Assembly: GCF_923079645.1 (NCBI RefSeq)
Contig: NZ_CAKLPY010000003.1
Location: 124,001-188,000, forward strand
Length of the DNA stretch: 64,000 bases
Direction of reading: 5' to 3'
Source: Emticicia aquatica
Lineage (GTDB): Bacteria > Bacteroidota > Bacteroidia > Cytophagales > Spirosomataceae
Shown here: piece after piece, positions 45,326 to 53,708 of the stretch
How the letters are laid out: each line of letters starts with the position of its first letter
How positions within the stretch are numbered: the first letter of the stretch is position 1
The notes under the pieces: model-generated
Seen by the model: the letters and a program-made list of their open reading frames with translations, nothing else
What the model was told of the DNA's origin: nothing
Databases searched by the model: none
Made by a program: the position numbers and the translations under genes

Positions 45326-46429
45326 CTACTTTAATACTTTTCCTTCATGAACAATCAACGAGCCTTTCGTGATTTCTTCATCCATTTCCCATTTAAAAGC
45401 ATCTTTTGTGGCCAAATGAAGCAAAAATGTTGCAATGTTTTTGGCGTAAAGTTCGCTTGCATTTAGTGGTAACATCGAAGGAATATTTGCTTCTCCAACG
45501 ATGGTTACGCCGTATTTTTCAACGGTTTTTGCAAATTCACTACAAGCACAATTTCCTCCTTGTTCAACCGCCATATCGACGATTACTGAACCAAGTTTCA
45601 TGTTTTTTACGACTTCTTCAGGAATAAGCATTGGAGCTTTTTTTCCTGGAATTAAAGCCGTTGTTATGACTAAATCTGCCTCGCAAATATGTTTTGCAAT
45701 TACTTCTTGTTGTTTTTTCAAGAAATCGTCGGAAACACCTTTAACGTAACCTCCTTCAATTTTGATAGAATCATCGCCTTTTACTTCGATAAATTTTCCA
45801 CCCAAAGATTCTACTTGTTCTTTGGTTTCTGGGCGAATATCACTTACTTCAACTACCGCACCGAGCCGTTTGGCAGTTGCAATGGCTTGTAAACCAGCCA
45901 CACCAGCACCCATAATAACTACTTTTGCGGGTTTGATTGTGCCAGCAGCAGTCATTAAAAGTGGGAAAATTTTGCCCAAATGATATGCTCCAATAATGAC
46001 CGATTTATAACCAGCCAAATTGGCCTGAGAGCTTAATGCATCCATTTTTTGGGCTCTCGAAATACGAGGAATAGCATCAACCGAAAAGGCTGAAATACCT
46101 TGTTTTGCACAAGTATCGAGCATTTCACGGTTAGTTGTAGCGTACATGAAAGAAATGGCAACTGCCCCTTTTTTCATGGAACTAATTTCGTCGTTGGTGA
46201 GTGGATTGACCTTCAAAACCACATCAGCGGAGGCGAGTAAAGCAGATTTATCATTTTGAACAATTGCTCCTATGTTTGTATAGGCAACATCTTCAAAAAA
46301 AGAGGAGATTCCAGCATCCTTTTCTATGTGACATTCAAATCCTGCGAGGATAAGTTGTTTGCAGACTTCGGGAGTGAGAGCAACTCGGCGTTCAAATGGT
46401 TTGGTTTCCTTAATTACAGCTAATTTCAC
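45326..46429 (-). CDS. pntAA: NAD(P) transhydrogenase subunit alpha, NAD-binding part (PntAA)
   Basis: A 367-residue soluble subunit with the alanine dehydrogenase/PNT fold. N-terminal IKETKPFERRVALTPEV, the NAD-binding GxGxxG loop (VVIMGAGVAGLQAIATAKRLGA, near residue 168-190) and SDIRPETKEQVESLGG. C-terminal EANIPSMLPLNASELYAKNIATF is the conserved end of the domain. First gene of the pnt set, 68 bp before pntAB. A 391-bp gap lies upstream. Confidence 0.94.
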   Translation of the reverse strand: MKLAVIKETKPFERRVALTPEVCKQLILAGFECHIEKDAGISSFFEDVAYTNIGAIVQNDKSALLASADVVLKVNPLTNDEISSMKKGAVAISFMYATTNREMLDTCAKQGISAFSVDAIPRISRAQKMDALSSQANLAGYKSVIIGAYHLGKIFPLLMTAAGTIKPAKVVIMGAGVAGLQAIATAKRLGAVVEVSDIRPETKEQVESLGGKFIEVKGDDSIKIEGGYVKGVSDDFLKKQQEVIAKHICEADLVITTALIPGKKAPMLIPEEVVKNMKLGSVIVDMAVEQGGNCACSEFAKTVEKYGVTIVGEANIPSMLPLNASELYAKNIATFLLHLATKDAFKWEMDEEITKGSLIVHEGKVLK

Positions 46430-46820
46430 AGTACAATCATTCAGATTTTGTTCGTGGGGCTAATGTAGAAATTATTCAATTATTTATCAATTTATTTATA
46501 AAATAATTTATTAAAAGGAAATTAGACGTTTAAGAATGCGTGTAAAATGACATGAAGAGGCAGAATTTAAGCTTACATTTCGACAAGAATTGCCACTTAG
46601 TAAATTTTCGTCATCAAACTTGATACTATTTTAGAGAATGATAAATGATACGCTTACATTTGAAATTAATTAATACAAAGTCAAACTGAACCAGATTTAA
46701 TAGCACTATTTTACAAACCTTTAGTTGTAAAATAGTGCTTATTTGAGTTTATTTTGACTTAGCTTTTAACACACACTTTATAGCCAATTAAAACATTCTA
46801 TTTTCTAATATAATTAAGAA
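46430..46820. other. 391-bp gap between divergent genes, with hairpin
   Basis: A gap between the pnt operon (minus) and the cytochrome-like gene (plus), probably holding both promoters. On the plus strand TACATTTG at 46655-46662 is a perfect match to the Bacteroidota -7 consensus, without a clear -33. A perfect 15-bp hairpin follows at 46702-46739. Together they could mark a short RNA of about 70 nt or an RNA leader. No protein gene was seen. Confidence 0.35.
46702..46739 (+). terminator. perfect 15-bp hairpin in a divergent intergenic region
   Basis: Inverted repeat 46702-46716 / 46725-46739 with an 8-nt loop (ACCTTTAG). It is followed on the plus strand by TATTTGAGTTT. It is shaped like a terminator, yet no gene on either strand ends here; it may end a small RNA or be left over from a lost gene. 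Confidence 0.5.
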
Positions 46821-49808
46821 ATGAAAAAGTATTTTACTTTAGTAATTGTATGGATTTACGCCATCATTACCAATGCTCAAAGCCTACCAAATCCAATAAT
46901 GTTCTGCACACAAGTACCGCAACCAGTTGGATTTGGAACGAGTTTAGAATCTTTTGGAAATCATCAAGCGAGTATATTTTCAGCACCTAGAGGCGGCGAT
47001 TTGTATATTAGATATACGGATGGTTCGTTGAAAAATTTGACTCAAACTGCTGGTTATGGTCAAACAGGTATGCAAGGAGCTACGTCTATTGCAGTCCGTG
47101 ACCCATCAGTTCATTGGAGTGGGAATAAAGCGTTGTTTAGTATGGTAGTTGGCTCTGCCACGGCACGTTATCAAATACAGAGTTATACATGGAAAATTTA
47201 TGAAATAACAGGTTTAGGTAAATTTGATACGCCTGTGATTACACTCGTGCCAAATCAACCGACTGGGTACAATAATATTCAACCAATTTATGGAACTGAC
47301 GACCGAATCATTTTTACTTCTGATATGCCACGTGGCGGTTTAGCCCATCTTTATCCACAGCACGATGAATATGAGTCTTCGCCAACCGTTTCGGGTATTT
47401 GGCGACTCGACCCCAAAGCTTGTTCGATAACAAGTGGATTAGAAATGCTTACTCATTCGCCATCAGGAGATTTTACTCCGAGTATCGATAATGCAGGCCG
47501 TCTTATTTTTACAAGATGGGACCATTTACAACGTGACCAACAAGCCGACGCTGATATTGAGAATATTTTGAATAATACAGGTAATTATCTTTATGGTACT
47601 TTTAATTATGCTGATGAAACCGTTAATGCTGCAAAATCAAGTATCTTACCAGACACAGAGATATTTCCAGAACCTCGACCTGGTCGAACAGATTTATTAT
47701 CTCTTCCTCAATGGGCAAATACAAATCCTCAAAATTTTAATATATTCAACCCGTGGATGATGAATGAAGATGGTACGGATGTAGAAATGTTGAATCATGT
47801 GGGTCGGCACGAAATGGGAAATTATTTGACACAAAACTTTACCAATGATGCCAATTTGCATGATTTTTATACGCCAATTAGTCCAACACCGATTCGAGCA
47901 ATGTTTCACATCCAAGAATCGCCCGTAACGCCTGGGCTTTATTATGGTATTGAAGCTCCCGAATTTGGAACGCATGGCTCAGGAATGGTTGTTTCAGTAA
48001 ATGCTCCTCCTGGAATGCACCCCGAACAAATTACATTTACCTATATTACGCACCCCGATACTCGGTTTCCTGATGCAACCCCAAGCGTTAATCATTCAGG
48101 ATTGTACCGTAATCCAATGCCACTTTCTGATGGACAAGTGGTTGTTTCTCATTCGCACGAAACAGATTCTGACCAAAATATTGGCACATCTACCGAACCG
48201 CTCAGTAAGTATGATTATAGAATTAGGCTTTTAGAGCCAACTGGAGGCTATTTTAAAGCCAGTGCAACAGCGATTACTGGAGCAGGAATCACTAAAACGG
48301 TTTCTTGGTGGAGTCCTGATGAACTTTATAGTTACAGTGGTGTGCTTTGGGAAACGTATCCAGTTGAGGTTCGAGCAAGGTCGTTGCCAAGTACACCAAC
48401 ACTAAACAAAGAATCAGTTGGCTCAACCGAGCAAGCTCTTTTTACTGCCGCTGGTGTGGATGTTCATGATTTCCATAAATTTTTGAGTCGTAATAATTTA
48501 TCAGTACTTGCAATTAGAGATGTGACAAGCCGTGACGATGCCGACCAGCAACAACCTTTTAACTTAAAAGTGTTTGGCAGTGTGCATCAGACGGTTAATC
48601 CAAGTACTCCTTCACCAATTTATGAAGTAAAACATTTACAATTTTTACAGAACGACTTGGTGCGAGGCATTGGCGGAATGGAAACACCAAAAGATGGTAG
48701 AAGAGGTATTGCAAGATTTCTACATGACCCAACTGCAATGACTTATAATCCTCCAACAACGGGTTCACAAGGTAGTGCAAATATTCATCCCGATGGCTCG
48801 GTAGCGATGGTTGTTCCCGCAAAAAGAGCATTGTCTTGGCAATTGACCGACGAAAATAACAAAGGAATCGTACGAGAACGCCTGTGGATAAGTACAAGAG
48901 CAGGTGAAATTAGAACTTGTACATCTTGCCACGGAGAAAGTACTTTGAATCAGGCGGGACATACTTCTCCAACCAATGCTCCGCAGGCTTTGACTACTTT
49001 ATTGAACCACGTTAAAGTAATCGATAGCGATAATGATGGAATCAAAGATATTTATGATGCATTTCCTAATGACCCTTCAAAGTATATTGCCGAACCAGTA
49101 AACGAAAAATTTGTTTCCAATTTAGTGAATTGGATAAATCAAAACCTTGATAATGATGCTGTTACGTGGACTACTCTAAGTAATACTTGTCATGCCAACT
49201 CAGCAGTTATTAATAATCGAGCTTTAGATAATACAGGTAAAATAGACCGACTAAGACGCTTTGTTGACCTGTCAAATATGGATGTTGCAAAACTTACTTT
49301 TGATGTAGCCTATGCTCGTTTTGATGCCGCAAAGTTTGACCGATTAAAAGTTTGGGCTATTTCTTGCGATGGAAACCAACAATTGGTTTATGATAAAGCG
49401 GGTAGTGCTTTGGCAACTGTACCCGACCAAACCGCTCTTTTTACGCCGTCGGATTGTAGCCAGTGGAGAACGGAAAGTATAAACTTGTCGGCCTTTGCAG
49501 GGAAAACCATTGAATTAATATTTGAGAATATTGGAGGTTGGGGCAATCGACTTTTTTTAGACAATATTTTGGTTCAAGAAGTGGGCGGTTCTCCACCTTG
49601 CCCCAATGCTCAAAATTTTTCTGGAAATATTACAGCAGGAAAATACGATGTTGCTACAACCATTACAACCCAAAATGCTGTACAAACGAAAGTTTTAACA
49701 GGAACAAATGTAATTTTGAATGGTGGAAATTCGGTTACACTTCACGCAGGTTTTGAAGCCCAAAGTGGCAGTGTTTTCAAAGCATATATTGGTGGGTGTG
49801 GCTATTGA
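46821..49808 (+). CDS. large exported mosaic protein with HzsA-like domain and one c-type heme site
   Basis: A 995-residue exported protein. After the signal peptide (MKKYFTLVIVWIYAIITNAQ), residues ~25-640 form TolB-like/HzsA-like propeller segments (IIFTSDMPRGGLAHLYPQHDEY, SGDFTPSIDNAGRLIFTRWDHLQRD), followed by IHPDGSVAMVVPAKRALSWQL and the heme c motif CTSCH at 700-704. A Ca-binding type repeat (DSDNDGIKDIYDAFPND) comes next, then a cleaved-adhesin-like beta domain (LRRFVDLSNMDVAKLTFDVAYA ...IELIFENIGGWGNRLFLDNI) and a 3-coathanger-type C-terminal stack (NVILNGGNSVTLHAGFEAQSG). The HzsA-like part resembles the hydrazine synthase middle domain by pattern only; hydrazine chemistry is not implied. 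Confidence 0.7.
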   Translation: MKKYFTLVIVWIYAIITNAQSLPNPIMFCTQVPQPVGFGTSLESFGNHQASIFSAPRGGDLYIRYTDGSLKNLTQTAGYGQTGMQGATSIAVRDPSVHWSGNKALFSMVVGSATARYQIQSYTWKIYEITGLGKFDTPVITLVPNQPTGYNNIQPIYGTDDRIIFTSDMPRGGLAHLYPQHDEYESSPTVSGIWRLDPKACSITSGLEMLTHSPSGDFTPSIDNAGRLIFTRWDHLQRDQQADADIENILNNTGNYLYGTFNYADETVNAAKSSILPDTEIFPEPRPGRTDLLSLPQWANTNPQNFNIFNPWMMNEDGTDVEMLNHVGRHEMGNYLTQNFTNDANLHDFYTPISPTPIRAMFHIQESPVTPGLYYGIEAPEFGTHGSGMVVSVNAPPGMHPEQITFTYITHPDTRFPDATPSVNHSGLYRNPMPLSDGQVVVSHSHETDSDQNIGTSTEPLSKYDYRIRLLEPTGGYFKASATAITGAGITKTVSWWSPDELYSYSGVLWETYPVEVRARSLPSTPTLNKESVGSTEQALFTAAGVDVHDFHKFLSRNNLSVLAIRDVTSRDDADQQQPFNLKVFGSVHQTVNPSTPSPIYEVKHLQFLQNDLVRGIGGMETPKDGRRGIARFLHDPTAMTYNPPTTGSQGSANIHPDGSVAMVVPAKRALSWQLTDENNKGIVRERLWISTRAGEIRTCTSCHGESTLNQAGHTSPTNAPQALTTLLNHVKVIDSDNDGIKDIYDAFPNDPSKYIAEPVNEKFVSNLVNWINQNLDNDAVTWTTLSNTCHANSAVINNRALDNTGKIDRLRRFVDLSNMDVAKLTFDVAYARFDAAKFDRLKVWAISCDGNQQLVYDKAGSALATVPDQTALFTPSDCSQWRTESINLSAFAGKTIELIFENIGGWGNRLFLDNILVQEVGGSPPCPNAQNFSGNITAGKYDVATTITTQNAVQTKVLTGTNVILNGGNSVTLHAGFEAQSGSVFKAYIGGCGY

Positions 49809-49809
49809 T

Positions 49810-51039
49810 TTAGAATGACTCTGGCTCGTAATCAATCGGTAGAAACTCGCCCATTTTTTCATTGCCCCAGCGTCCTTCAAACAAAACTCCTAGTGGATTC
49901 ACTAAATGTCCGTTAGGTTCAATTAAAGTTAGTGGTTCTAAAAGTGTCAAAATTGAAATTTGTGGAGAATCCTTTTTACCTAAATCGGCAAATTGTGGCT
50001 CTTCAAATTCTCGGTCATAAAAGACGTACAAAAGATGGTCAAAATTTAAGTAAGGAAGTTGTTCTTTTACTTCAAAAATACAATTTTCATCCAATGGCAT
50101 TTTTACCAAATATTGTACAAAAGAAGATTGTTTTGGATTTGGAACTTTGTGTAAAAAAGGATTGGCATTCAATATAATATCAGTCGAATCAATTTCTTTT
50201 TTTGCTCTAGATGCGTGTTGAATGATATTTCCTAAACTGTCTTTTAATTCGGGAATTACAGGAACGAGAAAAAACCTTTTTTCTTCACGTATCAAACTAT
50301 AAACAGTGAATCCTGCATTGGATAAATCGTAGTTGATAAGCGATTTAAAAAAATGTTGTGGCGACCCAAAGTATGCTTTTTCTCGGTTTTCATGCCATTT
50401 TTTTTGCTTTTTTTCATTATTAGTTGTCATTTCCTGAAAAAATGGATAACCGTAAAATGAAACATAATTTTGGGTAAAGTTGTACTTAAACTCTTCTAAA
50501 TTATATTTAATGATATAACCCAATGCTTTGTTTTCAATTTCTAAAGGCTCATCAGCTTTGATGGTTAATTCAGAATGGTCATCATTCATCGAAAACCAAA
50601 GAGCTTTTGGGTTTTTTAATTTACAAGAAGCCGAAAATTCAGTTTTTCCAATAAAATACTCCCTAAAAAGTGGATAATATAACTCAAAACCATTTCTCAA
50701 TCTTTTTACGGTTATGCCTTGTAAAGCAATTGCGTCAGGAGAAAGTAAAATCAACAATGGTTTTTTGAGTGTATCAGCTTTTATTTTGATGGAAAGCGTT
50801 TCGTAGCCAATGTAGCTAATCACTAAATCAAGTACACCCGAAGGAACATTTACGAGTTTAAATTTGCCTTTTTCGTCAGTTTGTTGGCCTTTCGTCGAAT
50901 TACTGATAAAAACATTGGCAAATTGTAAAGCTTTTCGGTCGTCTCCTCCAATAACTTTGCCTTCAATATTTCTTTGAGAAAAGGTAAGAATAGGAAAAAA
51001 CACAATTGTGATTAAGAATACAATTCGTTGAATATTCAT
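49810..51039 (-). CDS. CarboxypepD-regulatory-domain outer-membrane-type protein
   Basis: About 409 residues from ATG 51039; the upstream ATG at 51081 adds a non-signal leader. The signal peptide (NIQRIVFLITIVFFPILTFSQ) is followed by a CarboxypepD_reg-like beta domain (IEGKVIGGDDRKALQFANVFIS, GQQTDEKGKFKLVNVPSGVLDLVISYIGYET), as in SusC/TonB-receptor N-termini, but no TonB plug or barrel follows. The remaining ~300 residues are unrecognised and end with LFEGRWGNEKMGEFLPIDYEP, a segment seen in related exported proteins of this phylum. It converges with the cytochrome-like gene. Confidence 0.75.
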   Translation of the reverse strand: MNIQRIVFLITIVFFPILTFSQRNIEGKVIGGDDRKALQFANVFISNSTKGQQTDEKGKFKLVNVPSGVLDLVISYIGYETLSIKIKADTLKKPLLILLSPDAIALQGITVKRLRNGFELYYPLFREYFIGKTEFSASCKLKNPKALWFSMNDDHSELTIKADEPLEIENKALGYIIKYNLEEFKYNFTQNYVSFYGYPFFQEMTTNNEKKQKKWHENREKAYFGSPQHFFKSLINYDLSNAGFTVYSLIREEKRFFLVPVIPELKDSLGNIIQHASRAKKEIDSTDIILNANPFLHKVPNPKQSSFVQYLVKMPLDENCIFEVKEQLPYLNFDHLLYVFYDREFEEPQFADLGKKDSPQISILTLLEPLTLIEPNGHLVNPLGVLFEGRWGNEKMGEFLPIDYEPESF

Positions 51040-51192
51040 ATAAAATAAGTACTGTCGTCTAGTTAAGTACAAATTAATCACTATTTAATGATATATTTTA
51101 GTGAGTCGATTGAAAGTTGTAAGTAATTTTTTAATTGTTTCATTTTTGAAATTGTAAAACTTTTCTCAACTTTGGATGTAAACATTTGATAT

Positions 51193-51621
51193 ATGGAAGA
51201 GCAAAAGAAAATAACCAAGAAGTATAAAAATGACGACATAACAGTTGTTTGGCAACCACACGTTTGTATTCATTCTGCAATTTGTTTTAAAGGATTGTCA
51301 CAGGTTTTTAATCCACAAAAACGCCCATGGATTACCTTGGAAAATGCTGATAGTGAGGTTATTATGAAGCAAATTGATGCTTGTCCGTCGGGGGCATTGG
51401 CATATATTAAGCACGCCGAAGAACCACAGAATTTGGAAGTAGAAACCATCGTTGAGCCGCTCCAAAATGGCCCATTATTGGTTTATGGTAATATTACTAT
51501 CAAAGATTCTGACGGAAACCTCACAAAAAAACACAAGACTACTGCCTTGTGTCGTTGTGGTGCTTCGAGTAATAAACCTTTCTGTGATGGGTCTCATGTA
51601 AAGATTGGTTTTGAAGCATAG
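51193..51621 (+). CDS. (4Fe-4S)-binding CDGSH-domain protein
   Basis: A 142-residue protein with two parts. Residues ~12-75 form a Fer4_19 mono-cluster domain (VVWQPHVCIHSAICFKGL, ... IDACPSGALAY). Residues ~95-142 form a CDGSH [2Fe-2S] domain with the ligand pattern C-x-C...C-D-G-S-H (ALCRCGASSNKPFCDGSH). Proteins with this pairing are known as small redox or cluster-carrying proteins in the cytoplasm. It converges with tatC. Confidence 0.87.
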   Translation: MEEQKKITKKYKNDDITVVWQPHVCIHSAICFKGLSQVFNPQKRPWITLENADSEVIMKQIDACPSGALAYIKHAEEPQNLEVETIVEPLQNGPLLVYGNITIKDSDGNLTKKHKTTALCRCGASSNKPFCDGSHVKIGFEA

Positions 51622-51646
51622 AGATGATTTTCAAGAAATCATCTCT
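51620..51646. terminator. shared terminator between the CDGSH gene and tatC
   Basis: A perfect 11-bp stem (51620-51630 / 51636-51646) with loop TCAAG. It includes the last bases of the CDGSH gene stop codon and is followed by ATTTTATTAT. Confidence 0.75.
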
Positions 51647-51652
51647 ATTTTA

Positions 51653-52516
51653 TTATGCTAATTGCTCTTCTGCGAGTTTTCGTTTTTCTTCTCTTGCCGA
51701 AATAATAATACTTATTTCGTATAAAATATAGAGTGGGAATGCAACCAATAATTGACTCGTTACATCAGGTGACGGCGTAATAACGGCTGCCACAATCAAG
51801 ATAACAACAACTGCGTGTTTGCGATAAGTTCGCATGAAAGCAGGCCCAATAACACCAATTTTTGTCAAAACAAAAATGGCAACTGGCAATTGAAATGCTA
51901 CTCCACAAGCAAGCGTTAATGTCGCTAAAATTGAAATATACGAACCAATATCAAATTGATTTTTGATACTTGGGTCAATTTGGAAATTGACTAAGAAATT
52001 GATAGCTAAAGGCGAAACGATGTAATAACCAAAGAAAACACCTGAAAAGAACAAGAAAGTTACATAAAATACTGCTCCACGAGCTGATTTACTTTCAGAA
52101 GGTTTTAAACCTGGTTTTACGAATCGCCATATTTCCCAAAAAACGTATGGAAATGCAAATACTAAACCGATAATTGCAGCGGAGGTTAAGGCCATTACAA
52201 ATTGCCCTGAAACTTCCCGACTCATCAATTCAAAATTAAGTTTATCCACACAAAGTCCAGGAGCTCCTACGAGATTTCCCAACTTACACATCATACGATA
52301 AGTCCAAAAATCTGGTTTAGCGGGAGCTAAAATGACTTTATTGTAAATATCTCCGATGAAAATAAAGGCGAAAACCATGAAGAAAACTATCGAAATAGCT
52401 GCACGAATCAAGTGCCAACGAAGCTCTTCGAGGTGGTCAAGAAAACCCATTTCTTTGCCTTCCTTTTCCTGCTCGTCGTCATCGTAATCAAAATAGGGTG
52501 TTTGGTCTAAAGGCAT
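51653..52516 (-). CDS. tatC: twin-arginine translocase subunit TatC
   Basis: About 287 residues from ATG 52516. Six membrane helices; the conserved N-terminal cytoplasmic element EMGFLDHLEELRWHLIRA, VFWEIWRFVKPGLKPSE between helices 2 and 3, and AVITPSPDVTSQLLVAFPLYILYE are TatC signatures. The first periplasmic loop carries an insertion (about residues 60-105, including the Cys-containing stretch MCKLGNLVGAPGLCVDK), common in Bacteroidota TatC. It recognises twin-arginine signal peptides. No tatA is adjacent. Confidence 0.94.
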   Translation of the reverse strand: MPLDQTPYFDYDDDEQEKEGKEMGFLDHLEELRWHLIRAAISIVFFMVFAFIFIGDIYNKVILAPAKPDFWTYRMMCKLGNLVGAPGLCVDKLNFELMSREVSGQFVMALTSAAIIGLVFAFPYVFWEIWRFVKPGLKPSESKSARGAVFYVTFLFFSGVFFGYYIVSPLAINFLVNFQIDPSIKNQFDIGSYISILATLTLACGVAFQLPVAIFVLTKIGVIGPAFMRTYRKHAVVVILIVAAVITPSPDVTSQLLVAFPLYILYEISIIISAREEKRKLAEEQLA

Positions 52517-52540
52517 TTTGATAGTAATGTAGAATATAAA

Positions 52541-52578
52541 ATGGTTCAGAAGAATCAATTATGTTTCTTCTGAACCAT
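52541..52578 (-). terminator. terminator after the OmpH-like gene
   Basis: A perfect 14-bp stem (52541-52554 / 52565-52578) with a 10-nt loop, 7 bp after the OmpH-like stop on the minus strand, followed there by TTTATATT. It lies between that gene and tatC. Confidence 0.75.
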
Positions 52579-52585
52579 CAAAAGT

Positions 52586-53188
52586 TTATTTTTTTGCTGT
52601 TGTATCAGTTGCTACTTTACCTGATTTTTTGTCTTCAGCGTATTTCTTATTCAGTCCTTCAAGTACTGCATTTGTAATATCTAAATCTTCTTTGGCAAAC
52701 AACACACCGCCACCTTTTGAGTAGCCAATAACCATGTCGTATTTATCTCCAGCATTAAATTCTTTCAAAAATGCTTGAATATTATTCAAAATATCTTCAG
52801 TTTTTTTCGCATCTTCCTTTGCTAAATCTTGAGCCGATTTATCACGGAAAGCCATAATAGCTTGTTCTTCTTGCTGTAATTGAGCTTGAGCTGTTTGTCC
52901 TTGTTCTTGTGTCAACCCGCCTTGTTGAACTTTTTGTTGAAAGAAAGCAACTTTATTTTGAAAGTTTTTGGCTTTATTTGAAATGTCAGTTTCTAAACGA
53001 AAACGCTTATTTTCAGAAGATTTTATCACATCTTTATAATAATCATATTGACTTAAAAGCGTATCAGTATTTACAAAAACAATGCGACCAGCCACTTGTT
53101 TGCCACCTGATGTTGCAGTTGAAGCTGATTTGTCACAACCCCAGATGATTGTCGAAAGTAAAAGAACTACAATTGAGAAATTTTTCAT
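52586..53188 (-). CDS. OmpH/Skp-family periplasmic chaperone-like lipoprotein
   Basis: About 200 residues from ATG 53188; an upstream start at 53239 is less likely because the signal peptide begins at 53188. The signal sequence ends in TIIWGCD, a lipobox with Cys about 17. Then RIVFVNTDTLLSQYDYYKDV and a long coiled coil (SNKAKNFQNKVAFFQQKVQ, QEQGQTAQAQLQQEEQAIMAFR) and GYSKGGGVLFAKEDLDITNAVLEGLNKKYAE. Skp-like proteins hold unfolded outer-membrane proteins in the periplasm. Here it may be membrane-anchored. Confidence 0.87.
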   Translation of the reverse strand: MKNFSIVVLLLSTIIWGCDKSASTATSGGKQVAGRIVFVNTDTLLSQYDYYKDVIKSSENKRFRLETDISNKAKNFQNKVAFFQQKVQQGGLTQEQGQTAQAQLQQEEQAIMAFRDKSAQDLAKEDAKKTEDILNNIQAFLKEFNAGDKYDMVIGYSKGGGVLFAKEDLDITNAVLEGLNKKYAEDKKSGKVATDTTAKK

Positions 53189-53305
53189 GAGTAATAAATT
53201 AGAGAATGAGCTTGAGTAGGTGTTAGTTATGAATATCAACTTCTCTTCGCTATGCCGTTATTGTTTTTAAATGGTTTTGAATAAAATTAAGTTCGCAAAT
53301 ATAAA

Positions 53306-53334
53306 AAAATCCCCCCGAAAAGGAGGGGTTTTCA
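53306..53334 (-). terminator. GC-rich terminator
   Basis: A hairpin with AAAATCCCCCC (53306-53316) opposing GGAGGGGTTTT (53322-53332), one C/A mismatch and one G-T pair. On the minus strand it is followed by T7. It is 7 bp after the stop of the small membrane gene at 53341. Confidence 0.7.
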
Positions 53335-53340
53335 TTAGTT

Positions 53341-53697
53341 TTATTTGAATAAAGCCTTGAAATGATAACCAGCCGTAGCTGAAAGCCCTGCTACTTGTGA
53401 GCCAATGATGGTCATAATTGCCAAAAAAGTTGGCGTGATTGGCATATTTTTTAAAAATTTAAGATTTTCTGAAAATAAACCGCCAATTTTTTGAACCATA
53501 ATCCCGTCGTTACTCATATTTAGAAATGTAGCGTAGCCTAACCAAAGTGTCGCAATTGCTCCCGCAGCCGCAGCATAAGCTTTCAGAGCTGAAGCGGATT
53601 TCCAGGCACCTATCAGAAAAGAAATTGGAGCAATAACCCACCAAGGCAAAAAATATTGTGCAATAGCACTTATGATTAATATGATAATGTAGTTCAT
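53341..53697 (-). CDS. small membrane protein, unknown
   Basis: A 118-residue protein with three or four hydrophobic segments (IIILIISAIAQYFLPWWVIAPISFLIGAW; ALKAYAAAAGAIATLWLGYATFL; ITPTFLAIMTIIGSQVAGLSATAGYHFKALF). It lies 11 bp downstream of the penicillin acylase gene and is likely cotranscribed. The pattern occurs in conserved small Bacteroidota membrane proteins. No function assigned. Confidence 0.65.
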   Translation of the reverse strand: MNYIIILIISAIAQYFLPWWVIAPISFLIGAWKSASALKAYAAAAGAIATLWLGYATFLNMSNDGIMVQKIGGLFSENLKFLKNMPITPTFLAIMTIIGSQVAGLSATAGYHFKALFK

Positions 53698-53708
53698 TTT
53701 TTTAATTA

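Noticed and set aside
46821-49808. Hydrazine synthase
   Set aside because: Only the propeller-type domain resembles HzsA; one heme, cell-surface C-terminal parts and no other hydrazine genes.
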